From positions 248,001-312,000 of the forward strand of contig NZ_JBBGAZ010000001.1 of NCBI RefSeq assembly GCF_037478305.1: a stretch of 64,000 bases of DNA, written 5' to 3'. Of the stretch, positions 33,031 through 43,747 are shown piece by piece. A program made the position numbers and the translations under genes. Each line of letters opens with the position of its first letter. Position 1 is the stretch's first letter. The DNA comes from Cognatishimia coralii. Its GTDB lineage: Bacteria; Pseudomonadota; Alphaproteobacteria; Rhodobacterales; Rhodobacteraceae. The notes below the pieces were generated by a model that searched no databases, was not told the DNA's origin, and worked only from the letters and a program-made list of their open reading frames with translations.

Positions 33031-34206
33031 ATGATTGATGTTGATAAGATTCGGGCTGACACACCCGGAGTAGAGCACTCGATGCACCTTCTTGCCTGTG
33101 GCTCGGCGCTAATGCCACAGAGCGTTGTAGACGCCGTAACAGCGTACACCCTGCTTGAAGCCCAAATCGGTGGCTACGAAGCCCAAGCGAAGCAATCCGA
33201 TCTGTTGGATAAGGTGTATCGTTCAGTGGCGGCTCATATTGGAGCTTCTCCAAGAGAAATCGCTTTGATGGAGAACGCTACGGTCGCTTGGTGCCATGCG
33301 TTCTATGCCCTTCCGCTCAAGCCGGGTTCGCGGATTTTGACGTGTGAAGCGGAGTATGCCGCCAACTATGTTGCCTTTCTACAAAGGGCCAAACGCGATG
33401 ACCTGCAGATCGACATTATTCCTTCTGATGAAAGCGGCGCGCTTGACCTTGCCGCGCTTGAATCGGCAATGGAAGAAGATGTCGGTGTCGTCGCGATTAC
33501 TTGGATTCCTACGAACGGTGGCTTGGTGAACCCAGCCGCAGAAGTCGGACGGATCGCAAAAGCCCATGGCGTTCCTTATCTACTCGATGCGTGCCAAGCG
33601 GCGGGACAGATGCGGATAGACGTAGAAGAGCTTGGGTGCGATTTTCTGTCAGCTACGGGCCGGAAATACCTTCGTGGACCGCGCGGGACTGGGTTTCTCT
33701 ACGTGAAAGACAAGTGGCTCGACACCTTGGAACCCGCGATGATCGACCACTTCGGAGCGCCTTGGGTGGCCCGAGACCGGTATGAACTGCGTGACGATGC
33801 ACGGCGATTTGAAACTTGGGAAAACTCCTACGCACTACGGGCTGGGCTTGGAGCGGCAATAGACTACGCCGACCAGATTGGCATCGACCAAATCCAAGAT
33901 CGCGTCACTCTGCTGGCTGATGAAGCGAGACGGGCTCTGTCGGAAGTGTCATCTGTGGAAGTCCAGGATTTGGGCCAGGCGCCATGCGGCATCGTGAGCT
34001 TTTCGATTGATGGTCACGACGCTGGGCTAATCGTCAAGAAAATGGCTGAGGCAGGTTATGCCATAGGGGCATCTTCGCCTTCCAGCACTCGCATCGACGC
34101 GGAGCGCCGCAATTTGCCAACGCTTCTGCGCATAGCGCCTCATTACTACAACACAGAATCCGAAGTGCGGGGCGCTATAGAGCGCCTTGCTTCGCTCATC
34201 CGCTAA
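33031..34206 (+). CDS. Class V aminotransferase-fold PLP enzyme
   Basis: A 391-residue fold-type I PLP protein of the class V aminotransferase/cysteine desulfurase superfamily. PLP should bind K212 in SATGRKYLRGPRGTGFLY; VPYLLDACQAAGQ carries the Asp that contacts the cofactor nitrogen. There is no desulfurase-type catalytic cysteine loop, so transamination, beta-elimination or racemisation are possible; substrate unknown. Base and codon use differ from neighbours: AGA, CTA and ATA-type codons that are rare around it occur repeatedly, and the preceding 130 bases are AT-rich. This and its position alone between zapA and the purL operon suggest acquisition by transfer. Confidence 0.85.
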   Translation: MIDVDKIRADTPGVEHSMHLLACGSALMPQSVVDAVTAYTLLEAQIGGYEAQAKQSDLLDKVYRSVAAHIGASPREIALMENATVAWCHAFYALPLKPGSRILTCEAEYAANYVAFLQRAKRDDLQIDIIPSDESGALDLAALESAMEEDVGVVAITWIPTNGGLVNPAAEVGRIAKAHGVPYLLDACQAAGQMRIDVEELGCDFLSATGRKYLRGPRGTGFLYVKDKWLDTLEPAMIDHFGAPWVARDRYELRDDARRFETWENSYALRAGLGAAIDYADQIGIDQIQDRVTLLADEARRALSEVSSVEVQDLGQAPCGIVSFSIDGHDAGLIVKKMAEAGYAIGASSPSSTRIDAERRNLPTLLRIAPHYYNTESEVRGAIERLASLIR

Positions 34207-34223
34207 AGCGGCCTTTGAAAAGA

Positions 34224-34262
34224 AAAAGCTCCCGACGCAGAGTCGAGAGCTCTTTGGTTTTT
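34224..34262. terminator. Bidirectional terminator between the aminotransferase and grxD
   Basis: A 12-position stem (AAAGCTCCCGAC against GTCGAGAGCTCTTT) with two mismatches. T-rich tails are present on both strands, strongest on the minus strand behind grxD. Confidence 0.7.
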
Positions 34263-34298
34263 CGGCCGAATTGTACGCTGTACGCGCAATCTCCAAGC

Positions 34299-34661
34299 TT
34301 ACGCGTTCGCCGCGCGGATCTTATCCGCCATCTCTTTGTCAAACCCAACGCCATTGGCTTCAAACATCGTGTCGAGCTCACCAGACAACGTCATCTCGGT
34401 GATGATGTCACAGCCGCCCACGAACTCGCCTTTGACGTAGAGTTGTGGGATGGTTGGCCAGTCAGAGTAATCCTTGATGCCCTGACGGATCTCGTCGTCT
34501 GCCAGCACGTTCACGTCGGTATAGTCCACGCCCATGTAGTTCAGAACGCCCGCCACACGGGAAGAAAATCCGCATTGGGGCATCTCTTTGGTGCCTTTCA
34601 TGTACAGCACCACGTCGTTGGCTTTGACGGTCTCATCAATGCGGGTCTTTGCGTCAGTCAT
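34299..34661 (-). CDS. grxD: Monothiol glutaredoxin, Grx4 family
   Basis: A 120-residue CGFS-type glutaredoxin. The active site PQCGFSS carries the single cysteine C30; glutathione-binding residues are in WPTIPQLYVKGEFVGGCDI. CGFS glutaredoxins bind a [2Fe-2S] cluster with glutathione as a dimer or with BolA, and deliver clusters or sense iron. The bolA gene lies two genes upstream in the same operon, which supports such a heterocomplex. Last gene of the purL operon, ended by a terminator. Confidence 0.96.
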   Translation of the reverse strand: MTDAKTRIDETVKANDVVLYMKGTKEMPQCGFSSRVAGVLNYMGVDYTDVNVLADDEIRQGIKDYSDWPTIPQLYVKGEFVGGCDIITEMTLSGELDTMFEANGVGFDKEMADKIRAANA

Positions 34662-34679
34662 GTCTTTCTCCGATCGTTT

Positions 34680-34967
34680 TCACGATGTTTCGTCTTTGGG
34701 GCCGTAAAGGCGATGATAGTCACGCGCGTAATCTGCGTCGTCTTTAAAGGTCTTGACCGAGCGGTCGGTGGCCTCGGCAAAGCTGCCGTGCCAGGTGTTG
34801 CCCCGGTCGAGCGATTGGTTGCGGCGGTGGGCGGCGTCGACGACCTTCATGTCGGTGGCCTCCATGCCCAGTTCGACCTCGCGGTCTTTAAACTGCGGTT
34901 GGCGTGTGGCGAGTGGCCGGCGCGGGCCGGGAACAAACAGCGATATGATCCGCCGCCACAGGGCCAT
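34680..34967 (-). CDS. Small conserved-looking protein between bolA and grxD
   Basis: A 95-residue basic protein that I do not recognise. It opens with a short hydrophobic stretch (WRRIISLFV) too brief for a sure membrane helix, followed by a polar region with the motif VDAAHRRNQSLDRGNTWHGSF and a Tyr/Asp-rich end (DADYARDYHRLYG). It has no cysteine. Its start lies one base after the bolA stop region and its stop 18 bases before grxD, so it is translated with the iron-sulfur pair. Coding is supported by tight packing and lack of alternative frames. Confidence 0.7.
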   Translation of the reverse strand: MALWRRIISLFVPGPRRPLATRQPQFKDREVELGMEATDMKVVDAAHRRNQSLDRGNTWHGSFAEATDRSVKTFKDDADYARDYHRLYGPKDETS

Positions 34968-34968
34968 T

Positions 34969-35199
34969 TTAGTCAGGCGCCTTTGTGGTCAGGGCCAAAG
35001 CATGCAACGCGCCGCTGTCGATGGCGGATTTCACGGTGGCATTCACCGCGCGTTGTTGGGCCACGCGGGATTGGCCGCGAAAGCTCTCGTCGATCACTTC
35101 GGCCGCGAAATGCGCGCCATCGTCGCCTTGCACAGTGATCTGAGCGTTTGGAAATCCTTCGCGGATCAGGGCTTCGATGTCAAAGGCGAGAATGGCCAT
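34969..35199 (-). CDS. BolA family protein
   Basis: A 76-residue BolA-like protein. The fold core is visible as IEALIREGFPNAQITVQGDD, then GAHFAAEVIDESFRGQSRVAQQRAVNATV with the conserved His and the FxGxxxxxR helix start. BolA proteins pair with CGFS glutaredoxins around a shared [2Fe-2S] cluster. The start at 35199 has GGAG upstream and leaves the normal length; a longer frame adds 45 unrelated residues. Second-to-last cluster partner in the purL operon, one small gene before grxD. Confidence 0.93.
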   Translation of the reverse strand: MAILAFDIEALIREGFPNAQITVQGDDGAHFAAEVIDESFRGQSRVAQQRAVNATVKSAIDSGALHALALTTKAPD

Positions 35200-35230
35200 G
35201 CGGGCTCCTATTTGGTGTTTGAGATGTAAC

Positions 35231-35794
35231 TTAGGTCGCGGCCCGTAGGGCTGCAAGAGCCTTTGGATCGTCAAACAGCGATTGAAAGGCGGGAAGGGCG
35301 GTGTAGTAGAGGTCAAAGGCCCCGTCGGTCTCAAGAGCTGTGAGGGTGGAAAGGGTCCAGCCGTCTTCGGGCTCGGTGAAGCCAGCCTTGAGCATGTTCA
35401 CGAGGTGGAGCTGTTCGTCCCCCAGTGGCATGAGTTCGAGGTATTTCAGGATTTCCAGCGATTGATGCAGGCGGCGCAGAAGGCGGAAGACCTCCATCAT
35501 TTCGGGCAAGAGTTCGGGATGCGTGCGCCAGTCGGTGCCGCCGAAAACCCCTTGTACCGTATGTTGTCCCGCGCCGAGGCAGTCAAATTTGATGCATCCG
35601 GTGAAACCCGCTTTGGCGAGGTCGTCGTGGATCGCGCAGGAAAATTTCTGGGGATCAAGGTTAGGGCAGGCGACGCCCGCCGGTTTGTCGAGCGCAAAGT
35701 CAGTGCCGCGATCAAAATGCAGCGCCACACAGCAAAGCGAGCTGCAGGCGCTGCAGTCTGTTTTCATGTCCGGGTAGGCGAAATCCCGGGGCAT
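35231..35794 (-). CDS. Eight-cysteine protein in the purL-bolA-grxD operon
   Basis: A 187-residue protein whose first 72 residues hold eight cysteines: C14, C17, C21, C22, C43, C53, C67 and C72 (CSACSSLCC, then ACP, FSC, TGC, FDC). This resembles YkgJ-type zinc/iron cysteine-cluster proteins and suits a zinc or iron-sulfur site. The remaining 115 residues are helical with Leu-rich segments (MMEVFRLLRRLHQSLEILKYLELM). It begins 3 bases after the purL stop and precedes bolA by 31 bases. Company with BolA and a CGFS glutaredoxin hints at cluster handling; this is inference, and no reaction is known. Confidence 0.82.
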   Translation of the reverse strand: MPRDFAYPDMKTDCSACSSLCCVALHFDRGTDFALDKPAGVACPNLDPQKFSCAIHDDLAKAGFTGCIKFDCLGAGQHTVQGVFGGTDWRTHPELLPEMMEVFRLLRRLHQSLEILKYLELMPLGDEQLHLVNMLKAGFTEPEDGWTLSTLTALETDGAFDLYYTALPAFQSLFDDPKALAALRAAT

Positions 35795-35797
35795 GGA

Positions 35798-37957
<2,160 letters not shown>

Positions 37958-38048
37958 TCTCTGTCCTTAGGGCTGGTGGCTGGCGTTGCGCGCTCTTTAC
38001 GCCATGGGTGCCCAAAGGGGAAGGCCTAAGCGTCTCGCGCGTTATGCC

Positions 38049-38081
38049 AAAAAAAAGGGCCGAGCAAACAAGCTCGGCCTA
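38049..38081 (-). terminator. Terminator of the LysR transcript
   Basis: On the minus strand GGCCGAGC, a 6-base loop and GCTCGGCC are followed by eight T. It lies 170 bases beyond the stop of the LysR gene, closing its transcript before purL. Confidence 0.88.
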
Positions 38082-38219
38082 AGTCCAACAGGGAGGTATG
38101 AAGATGATGAGCGAATAAGCAATCATCGCCTTCGAGAGATGAAATAAGCAGCAGCGTGTTAACTTTCAAGAAAAACCATGCTGCGCCTGCAGCAAAGCTG
38201 ATATGCGCCTAGTGCATAC
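38049..38219 (-). ncRNA. Candidate 3'UTR-derived small RNA behind the LysR gene
   Basis: The LysR mRNA appears to carry a 170-base 3' untranslated region that ends in a strong intrinsic terminator. Close to the terminator it has the pyrimidine stretch ACCTCCCTG, complementary to ribosome sites, and farther up a GCAGC ... GCTGC pairing. These traits are typical of 3'UTR small RNAs, but expression is unproven. Read on the plus strand, the same bases form GGGAGGT followed by a six-codon frame at 38098-38118 with no clear promoter. Confidence 0.3.
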
Positions 38220-39125
38220 CTAGAGGTTTCCTTGTTCTTTCATGTGTTTACGGCTGATCGCGATCTCTTCTTGTACAAAGTCACGGAAGGCTTGAATGCG
38301 CTTGGAATGCCGTAGTTCCTCTGGATAAGCCAGATAAACAGGGATTTCCTGACTCTGCACCTCGGGCAGGACCCGCACCAGATCAGGGGATTCCTCGACG
38401 ATATAGTCGGGCAACGATCCGATGCCGAGGTCATGTAACACCGCTTGCAGAACGCCATAATAGTTGTTCACGTTCAGGCGGGACTGAATATTGTTGGTCA
38501 AAAGTGACTGGATCATCACCGCGCCGGCCGACACCTGATCGGATCCGGGGTTTTGGCAAATCAGCCGATGGTCCGCCATATCCTGCGGCGTTTCCGGCGT
38601 GCCATGGGCATCCAGATAGGCTTGCGTTGCATAAAGCCGCATGCTCACAAACATCAGACGCTTGCGGATCAGGTCGGCCTGGCTGGGTTCCTTCATTCGG
38701 ATCGCGCAATCGGCCTCGCGCATCGGCAGGTCGAGCACCCGTTCCTCAAGCATCAGATCAATATTGAGATCAGGGTATTTCTCGTAGAGCTTATGCAGTC
38801 GTGGGGCGAGCCACATGGTGCCAAACCCAAGCGTCGTGGTGACGCGCAGTTCGCCAAAAACCTCTTCTTCACTGTCGCGAATTCGGGCGGATGCCGCATC
38901 CAGCCGTTTCGCCATAGCTTTGGTCGCGTCAAACAGCAATTCGCCCTGTTCGGTCAGAATCAGACCCCGTGCGTGGCGGTGAAAGAGAATCGTATTGAGG
39001 CTTTCTTCCAGAGCGCGCACCTGTCGGCTGACCGCCGATTGAGACAAATTAAGGGTATCACCCGCGTGTGTAAGGCTGCCTGCGTCTGCTACTGCGTGAA
39101 ATATTCGAAGTTTGTCCCAGTCCAT
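38220..39125 (-). CDS. LysR family transcriptional regulator, divergent from indolepyruvate oxidoreductase
   Basis: A 301-residue LysR regulator. The winged helix-turn-helix spans about 1-62 (LRIFHAVADAGSLTHAGDTL, NLSQSAVSRQVRALEE), and the effector-binding domain spans about 90-290. The protein is divergent from the large indolepyruvate oxidoreductase gene across 177 bases that hold two palindromes, so it probably controls that gene and itself. The inducer is unknown; an aromatic amino acid catabolite is a reasonable guess. Confidence 0.92.
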   Translation of the reverse strand: MDWDKLRIFHAVADAGSLTHAGDTLNLSQSAVSRQVRALEESLNTILFHRHARGLILTEQGELLFDATKAMAKRLDAASARIRDSEEEVFGELRVTTTLGFGTMWLAPRLHKLYEKYPDLNIDLMLEERVLDLPMREADCAIRMKEPSQADLIRKRLMFVSMRLYATQAYLDAHGTPETPQDMADHRLICQNPGSDQVSAGAVMIQSLLTNNIQSRLNVNNYYGVLQAVLHDLGIGSLPDYIVEESPDLVRVLPEVQSQEIPVYLAYPEELRHSKRIQAFRDFVQEEIAISRKHMKEQGNL

Positions 39126-39193
39126 ATCCGCAACTTTCTATTTGCTTGCCCCATACCTAGGGGAATTTCCCGAAAAACGAAACATTGTGACGC

Positions 39194-39248
39194 GAGGTTT
39201 CAAAAAAACCTCACAAATAACTGTTCCAAAGGTCAGTAATTGTGACCT
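39194..39248. promoter_or_regulatory. Two palindromes between LysR and the indolepyruvate oxidoreductase
   Basis: GAGGTTT-N5-AAACCTC (39194-39212) and AGGTCA-N7-TGACCT (39230-39248) are both perfect inverted repeats within the divergent promoter region. The second has arm and spacer lengths that suit a LysR or Lrp-type dimer. The start of the oxidoreductase lies 54 bases downstream. Confidence 0.45.
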
Positions 39249-39302
39249 AACCTTGGGGTATACTCGATGTAGCAGCCAGGTGTTGGGAGGCACATAGCAC
39301 GC

Positions 39303-42300
39303 ATGAGCATCCAGAAGGTTTCCCTCAAGGACAAGTTTGATCTGTCTAAAAAACAGGTCCTGTTGAACGGTACGCAGGCATTGGTGAGACTGATGTTGAC
39401 GCAAAAGGCGCGTGATACCGCCGCCGGGCTGAATACGGCGGGCTATGTGACCGGGTATCGCGGGTCTCCGCTGGGGGCTGTGGATAGCGTGATGATGCGG
39501 GCCGAGCCTGAATTGTCGGCCGCCGATGTGTTGTTTCAATCCGGTTTGAACGAAGACCTTGCGGCGACGCAACTTTGGGGCGCGCAACAGGCGGAACTGC
39601 GGGGTGAAGGCAAATTCGATGGTGTCTTTGGCCTCTGGTACGGCAAGGGGCCGGGGGTCGACAGGACCGGCGACGCAATGCGGCACGCGAATATGGCGGG
39701 CACCTCGAAGCATGGCGGCGTGCTGATGGCGATGGGGGATGACCATACGGGCGAGAGCTCGACGGTGTTGCACCAGTCCGAATGGGCTTTGGTGGATGCC
39801 TATATGCCGGTGGTGTCTCCGGCGGGTGTGCAGGAGGTGATCGATTACGGTCTTTACGGCATTGCGCTGTCGCGGTTTGCGGGCGTTTGGGTTGGTCTGA
39901 AAACCATGAAAGACACGATCGAGGCGACGTCGGTTGTTGATGGATCGCTGGACCGCGTTCAGATTGTTGAGCCAGAGTTTGATATGCCGGAAGGCGGTCT
40001 GAATATCCGACTTGGCGACACGCCGCACGCGCAGGAAGCGCGGATGATTGACTACAAACGTTTCGCGGCTGAGGCGTTTTCCCATGCGAATAAAATGGAC
40101 AAACGCATCTGGGGCAAACCCGGTGCCAAGATCGGGTTTGTTGCGGCGGGTAAGAACTGGCTCGATCTAACCCACGCGATGTCTTTGCTGGGGATTGATG
40201 AGGCCGAGGCCGAGCGTCTGGGGATCACCACCTATAAGGTCGGGCAGGTCTTTCCGTTGGATATGAAGGGCTTTCACGATTGGGCCGAGGGGCTTGATCT
40301 GATCGTTATCGTTGAAGAAAAGCGCAAGCTGATCGAAGTGCAGGTCAAAGAAGCGATCTTTGATGACCGTCGCGGCCGTCGGGTTTATGGCTGGTATAAG
40401 GGCGGTGCTGGCACGCTGCACCGCGAAGAGCTGTTCCCGACGCGGGATGCGCTTAATCCCATCATGATCGCGCAAAAGATTGGCGAGATCCTTGTGGAAG
40501 AGGGACGTGACACAGAAGCCGTGAAAAACGGTATCGCGCTGTTGGACGAAGCGCAACGCGCTGATAACGCCGAGGATATCACCGCGCGCATCCCGCATTT
40601 CTGCTCGGGCTGCCCGCATAATTCTTCGACCAAAGTGCCTGATGGCAGCCGCGCCTATGCGGGGATTGGCTGTCACTATATGGTGCAATGGATGGACCGC
40701 GAGACATCTGGGTTCACCCATATGGGGGCCGAGGGCGCGAATTGGATCGGCGAGGCTCCGTTTTCTAATCGAGACCATGTTTTCCAAAACTTGGGGGACG
40801 GCACCTATAACCACTCGGGCGTTCAGGCAATCCGGGCGGCTTTGGCGGCGGGTACGAATATCACCTACAAGATCCTCTACAATGACGCGGTCGCGATGAC
40901 CGGTGGGCAGTCCAATGATGGTGGGCTGGATGCACCGAAAATCACGCGGGAATTGCTGGCGATGGGTGTCGAAGATGTGGTCGTCGTCTATGACGAAAAA
41001 GAGGATGTCGTGCAGAGCGCGTTTCCCTCCGGCGTCCCATTCCATGAGCGTGCAGAGTTGATGCAGGTTCAGGAAAGACTGAGCAAAACCAAGGGCGTAT
41101 CGGCGATTGTTTATGTGCAGACCTGCGCGGCTGAAAAACGGCGTCGGCGCAAGCGCGGGACCTTTCCCGACATCGACAAACGGGTGTTTATCAACACCGA
41201 TGTTTGCGAAGGCTGCGGCGATTGCGGGGTGCAGTCCAACTGTATCTCCATCGTGCCGGTCGAAACAGAACTAGGCCGCAAACGGGCGATTGATCAATCC
41301 AACTGCAACAAAGACTTTTCATGTGTGAATGGTTTCTGCCCGTCTTTCGTGACGCTTAAGGGTGCGAAAGTTCGGAAGGAAGCGGCCAAGGATGTGACCT
41401 TGCCGGATATGCCGGAACCAGAGATCGCCCCGATCAAATCCACCCATAATGTGGTCATCACAGGCGTCGGCGGCACGGGCGTCGTCACCATCGGCGCTGT
41501 GCTTGCCCAAGCCGCACAGATCGACGGAAAAGCAGCAGGCATGATGGAAATGGCGGGCCTCGCACAGAAAGGCGGCGCGGTGCATATTCATTGCCGTCTG
41601 GCCGAGACCCCCGAGGCGATCAGCGCGATCCGCGTGGCGACCGGGGAATGTGACGCTTTGATCGGCGGAGACCTCGTGGTCAGCGCTGGCGCTAAGACAC
41701 TCGGATTGACGGCAGCAGGACGGACGGGCGCTGTGGTGAACAGCCACGAGATCATCACTGGCGAATTCACCCGCAATACCGAATTCTCCATCCCAACCGA
41801 CCGACTGACCGTCGCCCTTGAGGCGCGGCTGCGCGAGGGGTTGGCGCTGTTTAACGCGTCGGAACTGGCGCGGGTGATCATGGGGGACTCGATTTATTCA
41901 AACATGATGATCTTTGGCGCGGCCTGGCAAAAGGGCCTCGTGCCGATCAGCCGCGATGCGATCCTTGCGGCGATTGAGCTGAACGGAGCGGCCGTCGAAC
42001 GCAACAAACGTGCGTTCGAGCTGGGCCGTTGGGCGGTGCTCTATCCCGAAGATGCCCGCGCGATGATGACGCCGAATGTGGTGGAACTGCCCAAGACTTT
42101 GGACGAGAAAATCGCCATGCGGGCCGATCACCTGACGAAGTACCAGAACAAACGTCTGGCCAAGAAGTACCGCAAGATGGTGGACGGCATTGAGGACGCG
42201 CGTCTGAAAGAGGCCGTGGCAAAAGGCTATCATAAGCTCTTGTCTTATAAGGACGAATATGAAGTTGCGCGTCTGCATCTGAGCACGATGGAGAAGGCCG

Positions 42301-42719
42301 CAGCACAGTTCGAGGACGGCTTTGAGATGACGTTTCACCTCGCGCCACCGATGATTTCAAAGGAGGGCCCCAATGGCCGCCCCGAGAAACGTGAGTTCGG
42401 CCCAGGCATGATCCGCTGGTTCAAACTGCTCGCGCGTATGAAGGGCCTGCGCGGCACCGCACTCGATATCTTTGGCCACACCGAAGAGCGTAAAATGGAG
42501 CGTGCGCTGATTAAGCAATATGAGGCCGATATGGCGGAAATCCTGCCCGCCAATCGCGCCACAGCGAGCGATGAGGCCGTCGCCCTTGCCGAACTGCCGT
42601 TGCAAATCCGTGGTTTTGGACCGGCAAAAGCCGCCAATGAAGCCAAGGCAGCCAAGCGGCGCGAAGAGATTTTGGCGGCCATCCGCATGTCCAAAACGCA
42701 CAAAGCGGCGGCAGAATAG
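39303..42719 (+). CDS. Indolepyruvate ferredoxin oxidoreductase family protein (fused subunits)
   Basis: A 1138-residue fusion that combines the alpha and beta parts of indolepyruvate:ferredoxin oxidoreductase. In order: an N-terminal pyruvate-ferredoxin-like domain (about 20-380) with YRGSPLGAVD, a ThDP-binding domain with LGDGTYNHSG near 497, a [4Fe-4S] motif C635-x2-C638-x2-C641-x5-C647 (CEGCGDCGVQSNC), and a C-terminal gamma domain with GVGGTGVVTIGAVLAQAAQ near 720. It decarboxylates aryl 2-oxoacids from Trp, Phe or Tyr to aryl-acyl-CoA and reduces a ferredoxin-like acceptor. Oxygen-tolerant fused forms are usual in aerobic alphaproteobacteria. Confidence 0.93.
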   Translation: MSIQKVSLKDKFDLSKKQVLLNGTQALVRLMLTQKARDTAAGLNTAGYVTGYRGSPLGAVDSVMMRAEPELSAADVLFQSGLNEDLAATQLWGAQQAELRGEGKFDGVFGLWYGKGPGVDRTGDAMRHANMAGTSKHGGVLMAMGDDHTGESSTVLHQSEWALVDAYMPVVSPAGVQEVIDYGLYGIALSRFAGVWVGLKTMKDTIEATSVVDGSLDRVQIVEPEFDMPEGGLNIRLGDTPHAQEARMIDYKRFAAEAFSHANKMDKRIWGKPGAKIGFVAAGKNWLDLTHAMSLLGIDEAEAERLGITTYKVGQVFPLDMKGFHDWAEGLDLIVIVEEKRKLIEVQVKEAIFDDRRGRRVYGWYKGGAGTLHREELFPTRDALNPIMIAQKIGEILVEEGRDTEAVKNGIALLDEAQRADNAEDITARIPHFCSGCPHNSSTKVPDGSRAYAGIGCHYMVQWMDRETSGFTHMGAEGANWIGEAPFSNRDHVFQNLGDGTYNHSGVQAIRAALAAGTNITYKILYNDAVAMTGGQSNDGGLDAPKITRELLAMGVEDVVVVYDEKEDVVQSAFPSGVPFHERAELMQVQERLSKTKGVSAIVYVQTCAAEKRRRRKRGTFPDIDKRVFINTDVCEGCGDCGVQSNCISIVPVETELGRKRAIDQSNCNKDFSCVNGFCPSFVTLKGAKVRKEAAKDVTLPDMPEPEIAPIKSTHNVVITGVGGTGVVTIGAVLAQAAQIDGKAAGMMEMAGLAQKGGAVHIHCRLAETPEAISAIRVATGECDALIGGDLVVSAGAKTLGLTAAGRTGAVVNSHEIITGEFTRNTEFSIPTDRLTVALEARLREGLALFNASELARVIMGDSIYSNMMIFGAAWQKGLVPISRDAILAAIELNGAAVERNKRAFELGRWAVLYPEDARAMMTPNVVELPKTLDEKIAMRADHLTKYQNKRLAKKYRKMVDGIEDARLKEAVAKGYHKLLSYKDEYEVARLHLSTMEKAAAQFEDGFEMTFHLAPPMISKEGPNGRPEKREFGPGMIRWFKLLARMKGLRGTALDIFGHTEERKMERALIKQYEADMAEILPANRATASDEAVALAELPLQIRGFGPAKAANEAKAAKRREEILAAIRMSKTHKAAAE

Positions 42720-42841
42720 GCAAATAGCTGCGGTCAATTGTCATGATTGCGTTACCAGCCTGTCATAAAGACTTTGAAACCTTGGTGCTTGCCCTTATGT
42801 AAGCGCCAACTTCGCCAAACAGCCTTTAGGACAGACCTCTC

Positions 42842-43720
42842 ATGGCCAGCAATCGCGCCATCGTTCGGGATATCAGCTACGCCCATTCCGCCGCCACCAA
42901 AGGCGGGCGGGCCTTTATTCGTGTGTTGGAAAACACCACGGGTCGGCTGCGTCTGATCAAGCGGGCCAAGGGTTATGAGGATGAGGTCGCGAACGGCCGC
43001 GATTTCTGGCAGGTCATGGTGGAACGCTATGGTCTCAGCCTTGAGGTTTCAGGCGGGTCTTTGGATAATATCCCCAAAGAGGGGCCGCTTCTGCTCATCG
43101 CGAACCATCCCTACGGCATTCTGGATGGGTTAATGATGGGGCATATCCTGTCAGAGGTGCGCGGCGATTTCCGCATTCTGGCGCATCAGGTGTTCCGCAA
43201 GGCCGAGGATCTCAATCGCATTATCCTGCCGATCAGCTTTGATGAAACCAAAGAGGCCATGAAGCTGAACCTGCAGACCCGCAAAGAGGCGGTAAACTAC
43301 CTGAGCCAAGGCGGCGCGATTGGTATTTTCCCGGGCGGCACGGTGAGCACAGCCGAAAAGCCATTTGGCGAACCGATGGATCCGGGCTGGCGCGGTTTTA
43401 CCGCGCGGATGGTGGCTAAATCCGATGCCGCTGTGGTGCCCGTATTCTTTGACGGAACGACCTCGCGGCTGTTTCAGGTGGCGAGCCATCTGCATTACAC
43501 CTTGCGCATGGGTTTCCTCATTCGCGAATTCAAAAAGCGCGTCGACAGGCCGGTGCAGGTGGTGATCGGCAAACCGATTGCGCGCGAAGAGCTCGATAAG
43601 CGGCGCCAAGACACCAAAGCGCTCATGGACTTCCTGCGGCAGGAAACCTATGCTCTGTCTCCAAAGCCTGTTGACGCTGACGCCTATGGCTTTGAGTTTG
43701 AAGAGAAATACAAGGCGTAA
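42842..43720 (+). CDS. Lysophospholipid acyltransferase family protein
   Basis: A 292-residue glycerolipid acyltransferase-like protein. The acyl-transfer motif is ANHPYGILDG near residue 87, an H-x5-D spacing also seen in the hemolysin-like branch of PlsC proteins, where H-x4-D is standard. FPGGTVSTA near 162 corresponds to the phosphate-binding motif. The N-terminus (SNRAIVRDISYAHSAATKGG) lacks a clear membrane helix, so it is probably peripheral. It could acylate lysophosphatidate or an ornithine or similar aminolipid; the exact acceptor is open. Followed 27 bases later by murI. Confidence 0.87.
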   Translation: MASNRAIVRDISYAHSAATKGGRAFIRVLENTTGRLRLIKRAKGYEDEVANGRDFWQVMVERYGLSLEVSGGSLDNIPKEGPLLLIANHPYGILDGLMMGHILSEVRGDFRILAHQVFRKAEDLNRIILPISFDETKEAMKLNLQTRKEAVNYLSQGGAIGIFPGGTVSTAEKPFGEPMDPGWRGFTARMVAKSDAAVVPVFFDGTTSRLFQVASHLHYTLRMGFLIREFKKRVDRPVQVVIGKPIAREELDKRRQDTKALMDFLRQETYALSPKPVDADAYGFEFEEKYKA

Positions 43721-43747
43721 AGCCGGTTTCACGAGGATCGCGAGAGC

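Noticed and set aside
38098..38118. Six-codon plus-strand frame behind a perfect GGGAGGT site
   Set aside because: Too short to call a gene; no promoter is visible and the site may simply be the complement of the pyrimidine stretch in the LysR 3'UTR.
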